This document shows, in pieces, positions 1 through 8,148 of a stretch of DNA of 64,000 nucleotides. The stretch comes from Clostridium_AI sp964409685. GTDB lineage: Bacteria > Bacillota > Clostridia > Lachnospirales > Lachnospiraceae. The notes below the pieces were generated by a model. That model saw nothing but the letters and a program-made list of their open reading frames with translations, was not told the DNA's origin and did no database searches. Made by a program: the position numbers and the translations under genes. The stretch covers positions 92,535 to 156,534 of the forward strand of contig CAYPEJ010000007.1 in the NCBI GenBank assembly GCA_964409685.1, in the 5' to 3' direction. Within the stretch, counting starts at the first letter, position 1; each line of letters opens with the position of its first letter.

Positions 1-1
1 T

Positions 2-790
2 ACAGACGATGATAATATCCAGAACAAACTACTCAATTACTATTATCCTCTTACCGACCCCAATGAAATCCTATGCTATCTACAAAGTGCCATCACCAAA
101 GACTTCCCCGCACTACAAAATGTAGGCTGCGACATCAAGTATGTGGATAAATCTTTAGAAGATTACCTAAGCCCAGCCTTTTATCTAACTCCTCAAATTG
201 ATAATTTTAATGACAATTGTATTTACATTAATAAAAATAAAAAGTATGACCTTAGTGAAATCTTTACCACCATTGCACATGAAGGTTACCCAGGTCATCT
301 ATATCAAAACTGCTACTACACCCAAAAGAATCCAGCCCATATTCGCCACATTCTCAATTTCGAAGGCTATTCCGAAGGATGGGCGACTTATGTGGAAATG
401 TACTCTTATGGCATCTCAGGTCTAGATGAAAATGTAAGCAAAGTATTAATGCATAACCAAGTTGTAACGCTCTGTATCTATGCCAAATGCGACTTAAATA
501 TAAATTACTATGGTTGGGATCTTGATGCCACCAAAGAATATCTAAAAGACTTTGGAATCACTGATACTTCCATAGCAAGCACCATGTTTCAAAGTATGAT
601 TGAGGAACCTTGCAGTTATCTAAAATATACACTTGGATATCTTGAACTTAATGCTTTACGAGAAAAAGCAGAAGCACAGCTCGGCTCTAAATTTTCCACA
701 TTAAACTTTAACCAATTTATTTTAGATATGGGACCATGTCAGTTTTCAATCTTAGAAAAATATATGAATAAGTGGATAGAAGAACAATAA
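2..790 (+). CDS. DUF885 family metallohydrolase-like protein, C-terminal part
   Basis: The reading frame is open from base 2 and runs off the left edge, so only the last 262 residues are visible and the true start is outside the window. The zinc-peptidase-like motif HEGYPGH lies at about bases 278-298, followed by the FEGYSEGWATYVE block, the pattern of the DUF885 (COG4805) family of bacterial hydrolases. Substrate is unknown; DUF885 proteins are usually soluble or lipoprotein enzymes of about 550-600 residues, so roughly half is missing. It converges on pckA with a shared hairpin between them. Confidence 0.8.
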   Translation, partial: TDDDNIQNKLLNYYYPLTDPNEILCYLQSAITKDFPALQNVGCDIKYVDKSLEDYLSPAFYLTPQIDNFNDNCIYINKNKKYDLSEIFTTIAHEGYPGHLYQNCYYTQKNPAHIRHILNFEGYSEGWATYVEMYSYGISGLDENVSKVLMHNQVVTLCIYAKCDLNINYYGWDLDATKEYLKDFGITDTSIASTMFQSMIEEPCSYLKYTLGYLELNALREKAEAQLGSKFSTLNFNQFILDMGPCQFSILEKYMNKWIEEQ

Positions 791-814
791 ACCGCCTAAT
801 CTAGTCATATAGAA

Positions 815-850
815 AGGAGCTGCACACTAAGTAATTCGTGGGCAGCTCCT
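815..850. terminator. Hairpin between convergent DUF885 gene and pckA
   Basis: The arms AGGAGCTGC (815-823) and GCAGCTCCT (842-850) pair perfectly. The hairpin sits between two convergent genes. T-richness after the stem is only moderate on either strand, so termination strength is uncertain. Confidence 0.6.
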
Positions 851-879
851 CATTATTATAAATTAAGATATGAAAAATC

Positions 880-2484
880 TTATAACTGTGGTCCAGCAGA
901 AACTAATGCTTTACCAGCTTCATTTCCTTCATATTTAGCAAAGTTCTTAATGAAACGTCCAGCAAGGTCTTTTGCTTTTGTTTCCCATTCTGAAGCATCT
1001 GCATATGTGTCACGAGGATCAAGGATGTTTGTATCAACACCTGGAAGTTCTGTTGGAACTTCGAAATCAAAGAAAGGAATTTTCTTTGTAGGTACGTTGT
1101 TGATAGATCCGTCAAGGATTGCATCAATGATACCACGAGTATCTTTAATGGAGATACGTTTTCCTGTACCATTCCATCCTGTATTAACTAAGTATGCTTT
1201 TGCTCCACTTGCTTCCATTCTCTTAACTAATTCTTCAGCATATTTTGTTGGGTGTAACTCAAGGAATGCCTGACCGAAGCATGCTGAGAATGTAGGTGTT
1301 GGCTCTGTAATTCCACGTTCTGTACCAGCTAATTTAGCTGTGAAACCAGATAAGAAGTAGTATTTAGTCTGTTCTGGTGTCAAAATAGATACTGGAGGAA
1401 GTACACCAAATGCATCTGCAGATAAGAAGATTACGTTCTTAGCTGCTGGAGCAGATGAAATTGGGCGAACAATATTGTCAATGTGGTCGATTGGATAAGA
1501 TACACGTGTATTTTCTGTTACACTCTTATCATTGAAATCAATTTTTCCATCTTCTGCGATTGTAACGTTTTCTAATAAAGCATTACGTTTGATTGCATTG
1601 TAGATGTCTGGTTCAGATTCTTTATCAAGGTTGATAACTTTAGCGTAGCATCCACCTTCGAAGTTGAATACACCATTATCATCCCATCCATGTTCGTCAT
1701 CACCGATAAGAAGACGTTTTGGATCTGTTGATAAAGTTGTTTTACCTGTTCCTGAAAGACCAAAGAAGATTGCTGTGTTTTCGCCGTTCATATCTGTGTT
1801 TGCAGAACAGTGCATAGAAGCAATACCCTTTAATGGTAAGTAGTAGTTCATCATGGAGAACATACCTTTTTTCATTTCTCCGCCGTACCATGTGTTAATG
1901 ATAACTTGTTCACGGCTTGTGATGTTAAATACTACAGCTGTTTCTGAGTTAAGTCCTAATTCTTTGTAGTTTTCAACTTTAGCTTTAGAAGCATTATAAA
2001 CAACGAAATCTGGCTCGAAGTTTTCTAATTCTTCAGCAGTTGGCATAATGAACATATTTTCTACGAAATGTGCCTGCCAAGCTACTTCAACAATAAAACG
2101 AACTGCCATTCTTGTATCTTTATTAGCGCCACAGAAAGCATCTACTACATAAAGTTTTTTATTGCAAAGTTCTTTGATAGCAATATCCTTAACTGCTTCC
2201 CAAGTTTCTTTGGATGCTTTGTGGTTATCATTTTTATATTCATCAGATGTCCACCATACAGTATCTTTAGAATTCTCGTCCTCAACAATAAACTTATCTT
2301 TAGGAGAACGTCCGGTGTAAACACCAGTCATAACATTAACAGCACCAAGTTCACTTTCCTGTCCCTTTTCATAACCTTCAAGTTCAGGTTTCATTTCCTC
2401 ACAGTATAGTTCTTCATAAGAAGGGTTGTATACTATCTCAGGTGTTCCCGTAATGCCATATTTGCTTAAATCTACTTTTTTCAT
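880..2484 (-). CDS. pckA: Phosphoenolpyruvate carboxykinase (ATP)
   Basis: A 534-residue enzyme that interconverts oxaloacetate + ATP and phosphoenolpyruvate + CO2 + ADP in the cytosol. In gut and plant-fermenting Clostridia it often runs towards oxaloacetate and conserves ATP. The kinase P-loop GLSGTGKTT is at residues 242-250, the YGGEMKKG block at 200-207 and the metal-binding stretch GDDEHGWDD at about 261-269. Length matches the ATP-dependent family. A good ribosome site (AGAGAGG) precedes the ATG. It is monocistronic with its own promoter and a roughly 90-base leader. Confidence 0.97.
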   Translation of the reverse strand: MKKVDLSKYGITGTPEIVYNPSYEELYCEEMKPELEGYEKGQESELGAVNVMTGVYTGRSPKDKFIVEDENSKDTVWWTSDEYKNDNHKASKETWEAVKDIAIKELCNKKLYVVDAFCGANKDTRMAVRFIVEVAWQAHFVENMFIMPTAEELENFEPDFVVYNASKAKVENYKELGLNSETAVVFNITSREQVIINTWYGGEMKKGMFSMMNYYLPLKGIASMHCSANTDMNGENTAIFFGLSGTGKTTLSTDPKRLLIGDDEHGWDDNGVFNFEGGCYAKVINLDKESEPDIYNAIKRNALLENVTIAEDGKIDFNDKSVTENTRVSYPIDHIDNIVRPISSAPAAKNVIFLSADAFGVLPPVSILTPEQTKYYFLSGFTAKLAGTERGITEPTPTFSACFGQAFLELHPTKYAEELVKRMEASGAKAYLVNTGWNGTGKRISIKDTRGIIDAILDGSINNVPTKKIPFFDFEVPTELPGVDTNILDPRDTYADASEWETKAKDLAGRFIKNFAKYEGNEAGKALVSAGPQL

Positions 2485-2583
2485 CTTACACTTAACCTCT
2501 CTTTTCTTATTGTTATTTATATAATTTTTATGAGACGCTGAATTCCCATGAAAAAATTATTTCTCTATTCACTTTATTATGTA

Positions 2584-2612
2584 ATTATAATTCGACAGAT
2601 TTTGTGTGAAAA
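2584..2612 (-). promoter_or_regulatory. Candidate pckA promoter
   Basis: Read on the minus strand there is a perfect -10 TATAAT (2584-2589) with a weak -35 TTTTCA (2607-2612) at 17-base spacing. It is the best candidate in the 370-base gap between pckA and the marR-type gene; the rest of the gap is AT-rich with only the marR terminator. Confidence 0.5.
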
Positions 2613-2796
2613 TTGTGTAAAAATGTAACTTTCAAAAACCTACCTCATTATATCATGCTAAAACACAGTTTATTACCATATCGCTCATTTGTCAACCTTT
2701 TCATATACTTGATTTTGGTATTTTTTTTCGCTCTTTTTTTTATAAATTTTGCATTGGTATATTTATTCTAAAAACAATGCCCAAAGTTAAAAAAAT

Positions 2797-2839
2797 AAAT
2801 AGTAGATACCCTTTCGTTTAAAAAAGATATCTACTATTT
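2797..2839 (-). terminator. Terminator of the MarR-family gene
   Basis: The arms AAATAGTAGATA (2797-2808) and TATCTACTATTT (2828-2839) pair perfectly around a 19-base loop. On the minus strand the stem is followed by ATTTTTTTAA, a good U-tract. Confidence 0.75.
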
Positions 2840-2854
2840 CAATAAATATTTCAT

Positions 2855-3310
2855 CTATTCCTTACTTTCCTCTTCTCCATACGTATCAATAAATGATCGT
2901 ACATTTTTTAACGTATTAATAAGAATCTCTACCTGATTTTCTTCAAGGCCATCTATCACGCTATCAACCATTCTTTCATGAAATCCTTTATGCTGTCTAA
3001 ATGCTCGTTCGCCTTTTTCGCTTAAGGATATAAGGACAACCCGCTTGTCTTTTTTGCTCCTTTTACGACTTACATACCCTTTCTTTACAAGATTATTTAT
3101 CGCAATGGTTAACGTACCGACAGTTACCTTTATTTTTTTTGCTAAGGCCGACATATTCTTAGTTTCTTCACTTCCAATAGCATCAATAATATGCATATCG
3201 TTTTTTGAAATGTCTTTAAACTCACCTTGAATTAGAACACGTTCTTCTAGCTCGATGATTTCATCAAACAAACTTACCAAGAGGTTATTTACTGTATCAT
3301 TAGAATTCAA
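2855..3310 (-). CDS. MarR-family transcriptional regulator
   Basis: A 151-residue winged-helix regulator. The helix-turn-helix region is at about residues 55-100 (MSALAKKIKVTVGTLTIAI, then wing residues KKGYVSRKRSKKDKRVV), with dimerisation helices at both ends. The best start is a TTG at 3308-3310, preceded by AGGTGA at good spacing. A palindrome overlapping the -35 of its promoter suggests autorepression. The signal sensed and other targets are unknown; no transporter or enzyme is tightly linked. Confidence 0.85.
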   Translation of the reverse strand: MNSNDTVNNLLVSLFDEIIELEERVLIQGEFKDISKNDMHIIDAIGSEETKNMSALAKKIKVTVGTLTIAINNLVKKGYVSRKRSKKDKRVVLISLSEKGERAFRQHKGFHERMVDSVIDGLEENQVEILINTLKNVRSFIDTYGEEESKE

Positions 3311-3345
3311 AATGTTTCACCTACTTTATTAGTTCCATATAAAAC

Positions 3346-3382
3346 ATTATACAATACAAATAAAATACCATCAAGTTTGATG
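3346..3382 (-). promoter_or_regulatory. marR-type gene promoter with overlapping operator
   Basis: On the minus strand: -35 TTGATG (3369-3374), 17-base spacer, -10 TATAAT (3346-3351). The palindrome CATCAAGTTTGATG (3369-3382) has six-base arms and covers the -35, as expected for a MarR-type self-operator. The promoter is seen directly; operator function is inference. Confidence 0.65.
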
Positions 3383-3402
3383 CTTTATGAAACTGAATGA
3401 AT

Positions 3403-3648
3403 TTAAGCTTTACGATCAAACGCGGGAACTACTGTATCAAATGTTTCTATCGCCTCAACAGAGTAGGTATAGGTGCTTATTCCTTCAGAATCCTGTAGTA
3501 CTTTTCGCCTCCTTTTAGCGAGCAGCTCTTGTTGCACATTGGTGTTTGATAATTGGGAATCTACATCCCCCTTTAACTTACGATTTTTAGTTGCATGATA
3601 AATTGGAGTTACTCTTTTTACGTTACCAATATAAACATCTGCTTTCAT
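3403..3648 (-). CDS. Hypothetical 81-residue protein
   Basis: No family recognised. I chose the ATG at 3648 because GGGGGG lies just upstream; the frame stays open 18 codons further but without a ribosome site. The protein is basic in the middle (AKRRRKVL) with no membrane segment or signal peptide. It is transcribed toward the MarR-type gene and no clear terminator separates them, so partial cotranscription is possible. Confidence 0.55.
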   Translation of the reverse strand: MKADVYIGNVKRVTPIYHATKNRKLKGDVDSQLSNTNVQQELLAKRRRKVLQDSEGISTYTYSVEAIETFDTVVPAFDRKA

Positions 3649-3884
3649 CGCCCCCCTAAATTCAAAGAACAAGAGAAAATTATGAATATGCAGTCTTAGC
3701 AATATTATTATATGAATATAGTATCATAATTTTCTTTCTTTGTTAATGTTTTCTATAATTTAATTATATCACGCCATAAAGTAACAGTACTTTATAATAA
3801 AATGAATGTATAAATAGAGAGATTTTATATATATTTTTATAGATTTTGAGATGTGTTTTACAAAAATTGGATCTTTATATAAAA

Positions 3885-3924
3885 AAAAGAGTTATGCACT
3901 TTGCACAAAGTACATAACTCTTTT
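3885..3924 (-). terminator. Terminator of the ior-paaK-ACT operon
   Basis: The arms AAAAGAGTTATG (3885-3896) and CATAACTCTTTT (3913-3924) pair perfectly. On the minus strand a run of T follows. It lies 4 bases beyond the ACT-protein stop codon. Confidence 0.85.
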
Positions 3925-3927
3925 GGA

Positions 3928-4362
3928 TTAATCATTAATAGCATAAGCCTCTAATGGCTCAAAAACTTGCATTTTATTCTCTTCCAGTGCCTTCAACGCC
4001 TTCTCTCCATCACTTGTCTTTACAATCATAGAAGCATTGTCTTTTCCAGTTGCCAGTGCATACATATATTCAATATTAATATCTGCACTATACAACACTT
4101 TTAATAATTTCTGCAACATTCCAACTTCATGTGGCAACCTAACAGCAATTACATCTGTTAGCATTGCAGAAAAACCATTCTCTTTTAATACTTTTTTTGA
4201 CTTTTCCGGATCGTTTACAATCATTCGAAGCATTCCATATTCTGAAGTATCCGCTAAACTTAAAGAAACAATATTTACGTTCTCACGTTTCAACACTTCC
4301 GTAACCTGCTCCAAACGACCTTCTCGATTTTCTATAAAAACAGATAATTGTTTTACAAACAC
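3928..4362 (-). CDS. Tandem ACT-domain protein
   Basis: A 144-residue protein made of two ACT repeats (about residues 3-70 and 72-140), the fold that binds amino acids in metabolic regulation. The first begins KQLSVFIENREGRLEQV and the second begins near PHEVGMLQKLLKVLYSADI. The start is GTG, preceded by GAGGGGG at good spacing. It follows paaK by 16 bases in the same operon. Such proteins are often found beside phenylacetate-CoA ligase and are thought to sense aromatic or branched amino acids; that role is inference here. Confidence 0.85.
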   Translation of the reverse strand: MFVKQLSVFIENREGRLEQVTEVLKRENVNIVSLSLADTSEYGMLRMIVNDPEKSKKVLKENGFSAMLTDVIAVRLPHEVGMLQKLLKVLYSADINIEYMYALATGKDNASMIVKTSDGEKALKALEENKMQVFEPLEAYAIND

Positions 4363-4378
4363 AGTGATTCCCCCTCAA

Positions 4379-5677
4379 CTAAATAAGTTTACGATTATCA
4401 ATCACTCTCTTAGATTTTCCTTCACTTCTCTCTAACGTTCTAGGCTCAACTAATTTTACCTTTACAGCAAGACCGATTGCCTGTTGGATTACATGTGCAA
4501 TCTTCTTTGTTAAACCTTCTAACTGCTTAATTTCATCAGAGAAAAATCTTTCCTCAACTTCAACTAAAACTTCTAATGTATCGTGATTATTGACACGATC
4601 CACAATCATTAAGTAATGAGGTGTTGTTTCTCCAATTTCAAGCAATGCAGATTCGATCTGGGATGGGAATACATTCACACCACGGATAATTAGCATGTCA
4701 TCAGAACGGCCTTTAAATCTAGAGATTCTTGCACAAGTTCTTCCGCATTCACATTTCTCATGTGTAATACTTGTTAAATCCTTTGTACGATAACGAAGTA
4801 AAGGAAGCGCTTCCTTGGTAAGAGTTGTGATTGCTAGTTCGCCCAATTCACCATCTTTTACTGGTTCTAATGTGTCTGGGCTTACGATCTCTGGCAAGAA
4901 ATGATCTTCCCAAATATGTAATCCACTATGACAAATACAGTCTGCTGCAACACCTGGCCCCATGATTTCACTTAAACCATAGATATCATGTGCGTTAATG
5001 TGAAGGCGCTCTTCAATTTCCTTACGCATGTTTTCTGTCCAAGGTTCTGCACCACAGATTGCAGAACGAAGCTGTATCTTGCCAATTAAATTCATTTCCT
5101 CTAACACTTCTGTGATATGCAGTAAGTAAGATGGTGTACAGGCAATTGCATTCACTCCAAAATCTTCCATCATCGTGACAAGTTTCTTGGTATTTCCCGT
5201 TGACATAGGAACAACAGTTGCACCTAAGTTTTCAGCACCATAATGTAATCCAAGTCCACCAGTAAATAAGCCGTAACCATAAGCAACCTGTATTTTGTCG
5301 TTCTTATGAATATCCGCCATTGTCAGTACACGTGCAACACATTCCTGCCAAATTTCAATGTCTCTTCTTGTGTAACCAACGATAGTTGCCTTTCCTGTTG
5401 TTCCTGAAGAAGCGTGAATTCGAACCACTTCAGATTGTGGAACGGCAAAAAGACCAAATGGGTAATTATCTCTCAAATCATCCTTTGTCGTATAAGGAAG
5501 CTTTGTGATATCTTCAATTCCATTAATATCCCCTGGTTCTAGTCCGATTTTCTGCATTTTCTTACGGTAAAATTCTACGTTATGGTATACGTGACTTACC
5601 GTCTTTTTTAACCTTGCACTTTGAAGAGTAGCCATTTCATCCCTGCTCATACACTCTTTCGTTTCGTTCCAAATCAT
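4379..5677 (-). CDS. paaK: Phenylacetate-CoA ligase family enzyme
   Basis: A 432-residue adenylate-forming enzyme that activates arylacetates to their CoA thioesters using ATP. The phosphate-binding motif SSGTTGK is at residues 90-96; the YGLSE motif and the C-terminal block CARISRFKGRSDDMLIIRG follow, typical of PaaK. The length is standard. Ribosome site GGTGGAGGGG. It sits directly after iorB, so its likely substrates are arylacetates such as indole-, phenyl- or hydroxyphenylacetate linked to the keto acids handled by IorAB. Which aryl acid is preferred cannot be read from sequence. Confidence 0.93.
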   Translation of the reverse strand: MIWNETKECMSRDEMATLQSARLKKTVSHVYHNVEFYRKKMQKIGLEPGDINGIEDITKLPYTTKDDLRDNYPFGLFAVPQSEVVRIHASSGTTGKATIVGYTRRDIEIWQECVARVLTMADIHKNDKIQVAYGYGLFTGGLGLHYGAENLGATVVPMSTGNTKKLVTMMEDFGVNAIACTPSYLLHITEVLEEMNLIGKIQLRSAICGAEPWTENMRKEIEERLHINAHDIYGLSEIMGPGVAADCICHSGLHIWEDHFLPEIVSPDTLEPVKDGELGELAITTLTKEALPLLRYRTKDLTSITHEKCECGRTCARISRFKGRSDDMLIIRGVNVFPSQIESALLEIGETTPHYLMIVDRVNNHDTLEVLVEVEERFFSDEIKQLEGLTKKIAHVIQQAIGLAVKVKLVEPRTLERSEGKSKRVIDNRKLI

Positions 5678-5694
5678 ATTTATACCCCTCCACC

Positions 5695-6264
5695 TTATAA
5701 GTTGTATCCAACCTCAAAGGCCTTTTTGTTAATTTCAATTGTTTTTGGTTTCACTGTATTTTCAATAACCGTATACCAGTCTTCTACGGAGAAGTCCATA
5801 TGCTGCGCTGCTAAACCTAACACGATTGTGTTAAATACTTTTGTATTTCCAAGTTTACGTGCTTCAGCCATTGCATCAACAGGTAAAACCTTGTACTTCT
5901 TACTTAATGTTTCAATAATATCTTCAGGATATGTTGCTGCACCTGTTACAACTGTAATTGGATCAATTCTTTGATCATTTACAATGATAACACCGTCTTT
6001 TTTTAGGAAATGAGCATAACGTAATGCTTCTAATTTTTCAAATGCGATTAATACGTCTGCTTGACCTTCTTCTACAATTGGTTCTGCAACGGATTCACCG
6101 TATCTAACATAAGTAACAACACTACCTCCACGTTGTGCCATACCATGAACTTCGGATAGTTTTACATCATAACCTGCATGAATAGTAATACCTCCTAGAA
6201 TACGGCTTGTTAATAGAGTACCCTGTCCGCCAACTCCAACGATCATTATATTTTTTGTTGCCAT
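5695..6264 (-). CDS. iorB: Indolepyruvate:ferredoxin oxidoreductase, beta subunit
   Basis: A 189-residue subunit holding the gamma-type domain of 2-oxoacid:ferredoxin oxidoreductases, with GVGGQGTLLTSRIL near the N-terminus. It pairs with IorA to convert arylpyruvates from transamination of Trp, Phe or Tyr to arylacetyl-CoA with reduction of ferredoxin. I chose the ATG at 6264, one base after the iorA stop codon and preceded by AGGTAGGTGA; a GTG three codons upstream would overlap iorA. Gene order iorA-iorB-paaK-ACT indicates one transcript. Confidence 0.93.
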   Translation of the reverse strand: MATKNIMIVGVGGQGTLLTSRILGGITIHAGYDVKLSEVHGMAQRGGSVVTYVRYGESVAEPIVEEGQADVLIAFEKLEALRYAHFLKKDGVIIVNDQRIDPITVVTGAATYPEDIIETLSKKYKVLPVDAMAEARKLGNTKVFNTIVLGLAAQHMDFSVEDWYTVIENTVKPKTIEINKKAFEVGYNL

Positions 6265-6265
6265 A

Positions 6266-8002
6266 TTATTCACCTACCTTCTTAATTGCATCGAACTTAC
6301 AAAGCTGTTCGCATAGTCCACATCCATTACACATAGTGTCATCAATTGTAATAACACCTTCATCATTCATTGTGATTGCTGGACAACCTGGTTTTAAACA
6401 AGCTTTACACTTCTTACATTTTTCAGGATCGGCTACACATCTTACTTTAGATGCTGGCACTTTAAAGATACAAGGAGTCTTTGTAATAATTACTGAAACT
6501 TCATCTTTTGCAATTTCTTCTTTAATTGTTTTTTCTAAGCCTGCTAAATCAAATGCATTGATTTCAATTACATTTTTTACGCCTACAGCTTTACATAATT
6601 CAGGAATATTGACGGCGTTGGTATCTTCGCCTTGTAATGTCTTTCCTGTTGCAGCATGGTCTTGGTGTCCTGTCATACCTGTTGTAGAGTTATCAAGAAT
6701 CATAACAGTTCCTGTACCCTTGTTGTAAACCATGTTGATTAAGGAGTTAATACCTGTATGCATGAAAGTAGAATCACCAATTACAGCTACCCAGTTCTTG
6801 ATGTAATCTTTTCCTTTTGCTTTTTCCATACCATGTAGAGAACTGATGCTAGCACCCATACAGATTGTAGTATCTACTACATTTAGAGGTGCAACAGCAC
6901 CTAATGTATAACATCCAATATCGCCTGCTGCATGTATTTTTAATTTGTTAAGAACAGAATATACACTTCTATGTGGACATCCTGGACATAGGATTGGTGG
7001 ACGTGCTGGAACCTCTGCTGGAGATTCTAAGTCAACATTTTCCCCTAAGATTGCTTTTCTTAACATATTTGCACTATATTCACCTTGAATTGTGAAGATT
7101 TCTTTTCCTGTACATTGGATGCCCCAAGACTTCACTTGTGTTTCAATTACAGGATCTAATTCTTCTACTATGTACAATTTATCAACTTTGCTTGCAAAGT
7201 CTTCAATTAATTTTTTTGGTAATGGATTTACCAAACCAAGTTTTAAAACTGAAGCATTTGGTAATGCTTCTTTTACATATTGATAAGGTATACCACTTGC
7301 GATAACACCGATCTTTGTATCATTCATTTCCACTCTGTTAATAGGGAAATCACAGCCATCTTCGATCATAGCATTGGTACGTTGTTCTACTACTAGATGT
7401 CTTAGTTTTGCATTTCCAGGCATCATAACATTTTTACGTACATCTCTTTCATATGGCTTATCTTCTGGCACAACTCTCTCTTCTAATGTTACTGTTCCTT
7501 GAGAGTGTGAAAGTCTTGTTGTGGTTCTTAAAATAACAGGAGTGTCGTATTTTTCACTCATTTCAAATGCAAATTTCATAAAGTCTTTTGCTTCTTGACT
7601 ATCAGATGGTTCAATTACTGGAACCTGCGCTGCTCTTGCAACACATCTTGTATCTTGTTCATTTTGGGAACTATAAAGACCTGGGTCATCTGCTGCCACT
7701 AAAACTAGTCCACCTGTTACCCCTATATAAGAAACTGTATAAAGTGGGTCTGCTGCCACATTTACACCAACATGTTTCATGGATGCCATAGAACGAACAC
7801 CACTAATAGATGCACCAATAGCTACTTCCATTGCTACCTTTTCATTTGGAGACCATTCACAATAAATCTCATCATACTGTACTATATTTTCACTAATCTC
7901 TGTACTTGGAGTACCTGGATAAGCTGCGGAAACCTTCACACCAGCTTCATATGCACCTCTGGCGATTGCTTCATTTCCTAGCATAATTTTCTTATCTGCC
8001 AC
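6266..8002 (-). CDS. iorA: Indolepyruvate:ferredoxin oxidoreductase, alpha subunit
   Basis: A 578-residue thiamine-diphosphate enzyme subunit. The N-terminal half is the pyrimidine-binding domain (AYPGTPSTEI near residue 28), the middle holds CPGCPHRSVY and the diphosphate-binding region GDIGCYTLG and GDSTFMHTGI. The C-terminus carries two ferredoxin-like cysteine clusters (CKKCKACLKPGCP and CNGCGLCEQLC) for two 4Fe-4S centres. The start is GTG with GGAAGG upstream. First gene of its operon; enzymes of this type link aromatic amino acid breakdown to ferredoxin in anaerobes. Confidence 0.95.
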   Translation of the reverse strand: MADKKIMLGNEAIARGAYEAGVKVSAAYPGTPSTEISENIVQYDEIYCEWSPNEKVAMEVAIGASISGVRSMASMKHVGVNVAADPLYTVSYIGVTGGLVLVAADDPGLYSSQNEQDTRCVARAAQVPVIEPSDSQEAKDFMKFAFEMSEKYDTPVILRTTTRLSHSQGTVTLEERVVPEDKPYERDVRKNVMMPGNAKLRHLVVEQRTNAMIEDGCDFPINRVEMNDTKIGVIASGIPYQYVKEALPNASVLKLGLVNPLPKKLIEDFASKVDKLYIVEELDPVIETQVKSWGIQCTGKEIFTIQGEYSANMLRKAILGENVDLESPAEVPARPPILCPGCPHRSVYSVLNKLKIHAAGDIGCYTLGAVAPLNVVDTTICMGASISSLHGMEKAKGKDYIKNWVAVIGDSTFMHTGINSLINMVYNKGTGTVMILDNSTTGMTGHQDHAATGKTLQGEDTNAVNIPELCKAVGVKNVIEINAFDLAGLEKTIKEEIAKDEVSVIITKTPCIFKVPASKVRCVADPEKCKKCKACLKPGCPAITMNDEGVITIDDTMCNGCGLCEQLCKFDAIKKVGE

Positions 8003-8118
8003 TATGTATTCCTTCCTTTCATATGTCTTATGGTATACTTATTTTTTGTACATTTTTACGCACAAATTTATTATAGATTAACATTTTCAGTATACCACAA
8101 GACAGGAAAAAAAAGTAT

Positions 8119-8148
8119 AACTAATTATGCTAAGATAACGAATTAGTT
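8119..8148 (-). terminator. Terminator overlapping the symporter stop codon
   Basis: The arms AACTAATT (8119-8126) and AATTAGTT (8141-8148) pair, and on the minus strand a run of eight T follows (ATACTTTTTTTT). The right arm contains the symporter stop codon, so iorA probably has its own promoter. Confidence 0.65.

Noticed and set aside
950..1273. 107-codon frame antisense to pckA
   Set aside because: A shadow of the pckA coding strand with no ribosome site or family resemblance. Similar antisense frames inside iorA, gyrA, rpoB-like long genes and the parB gene were dismissed for the same reason.
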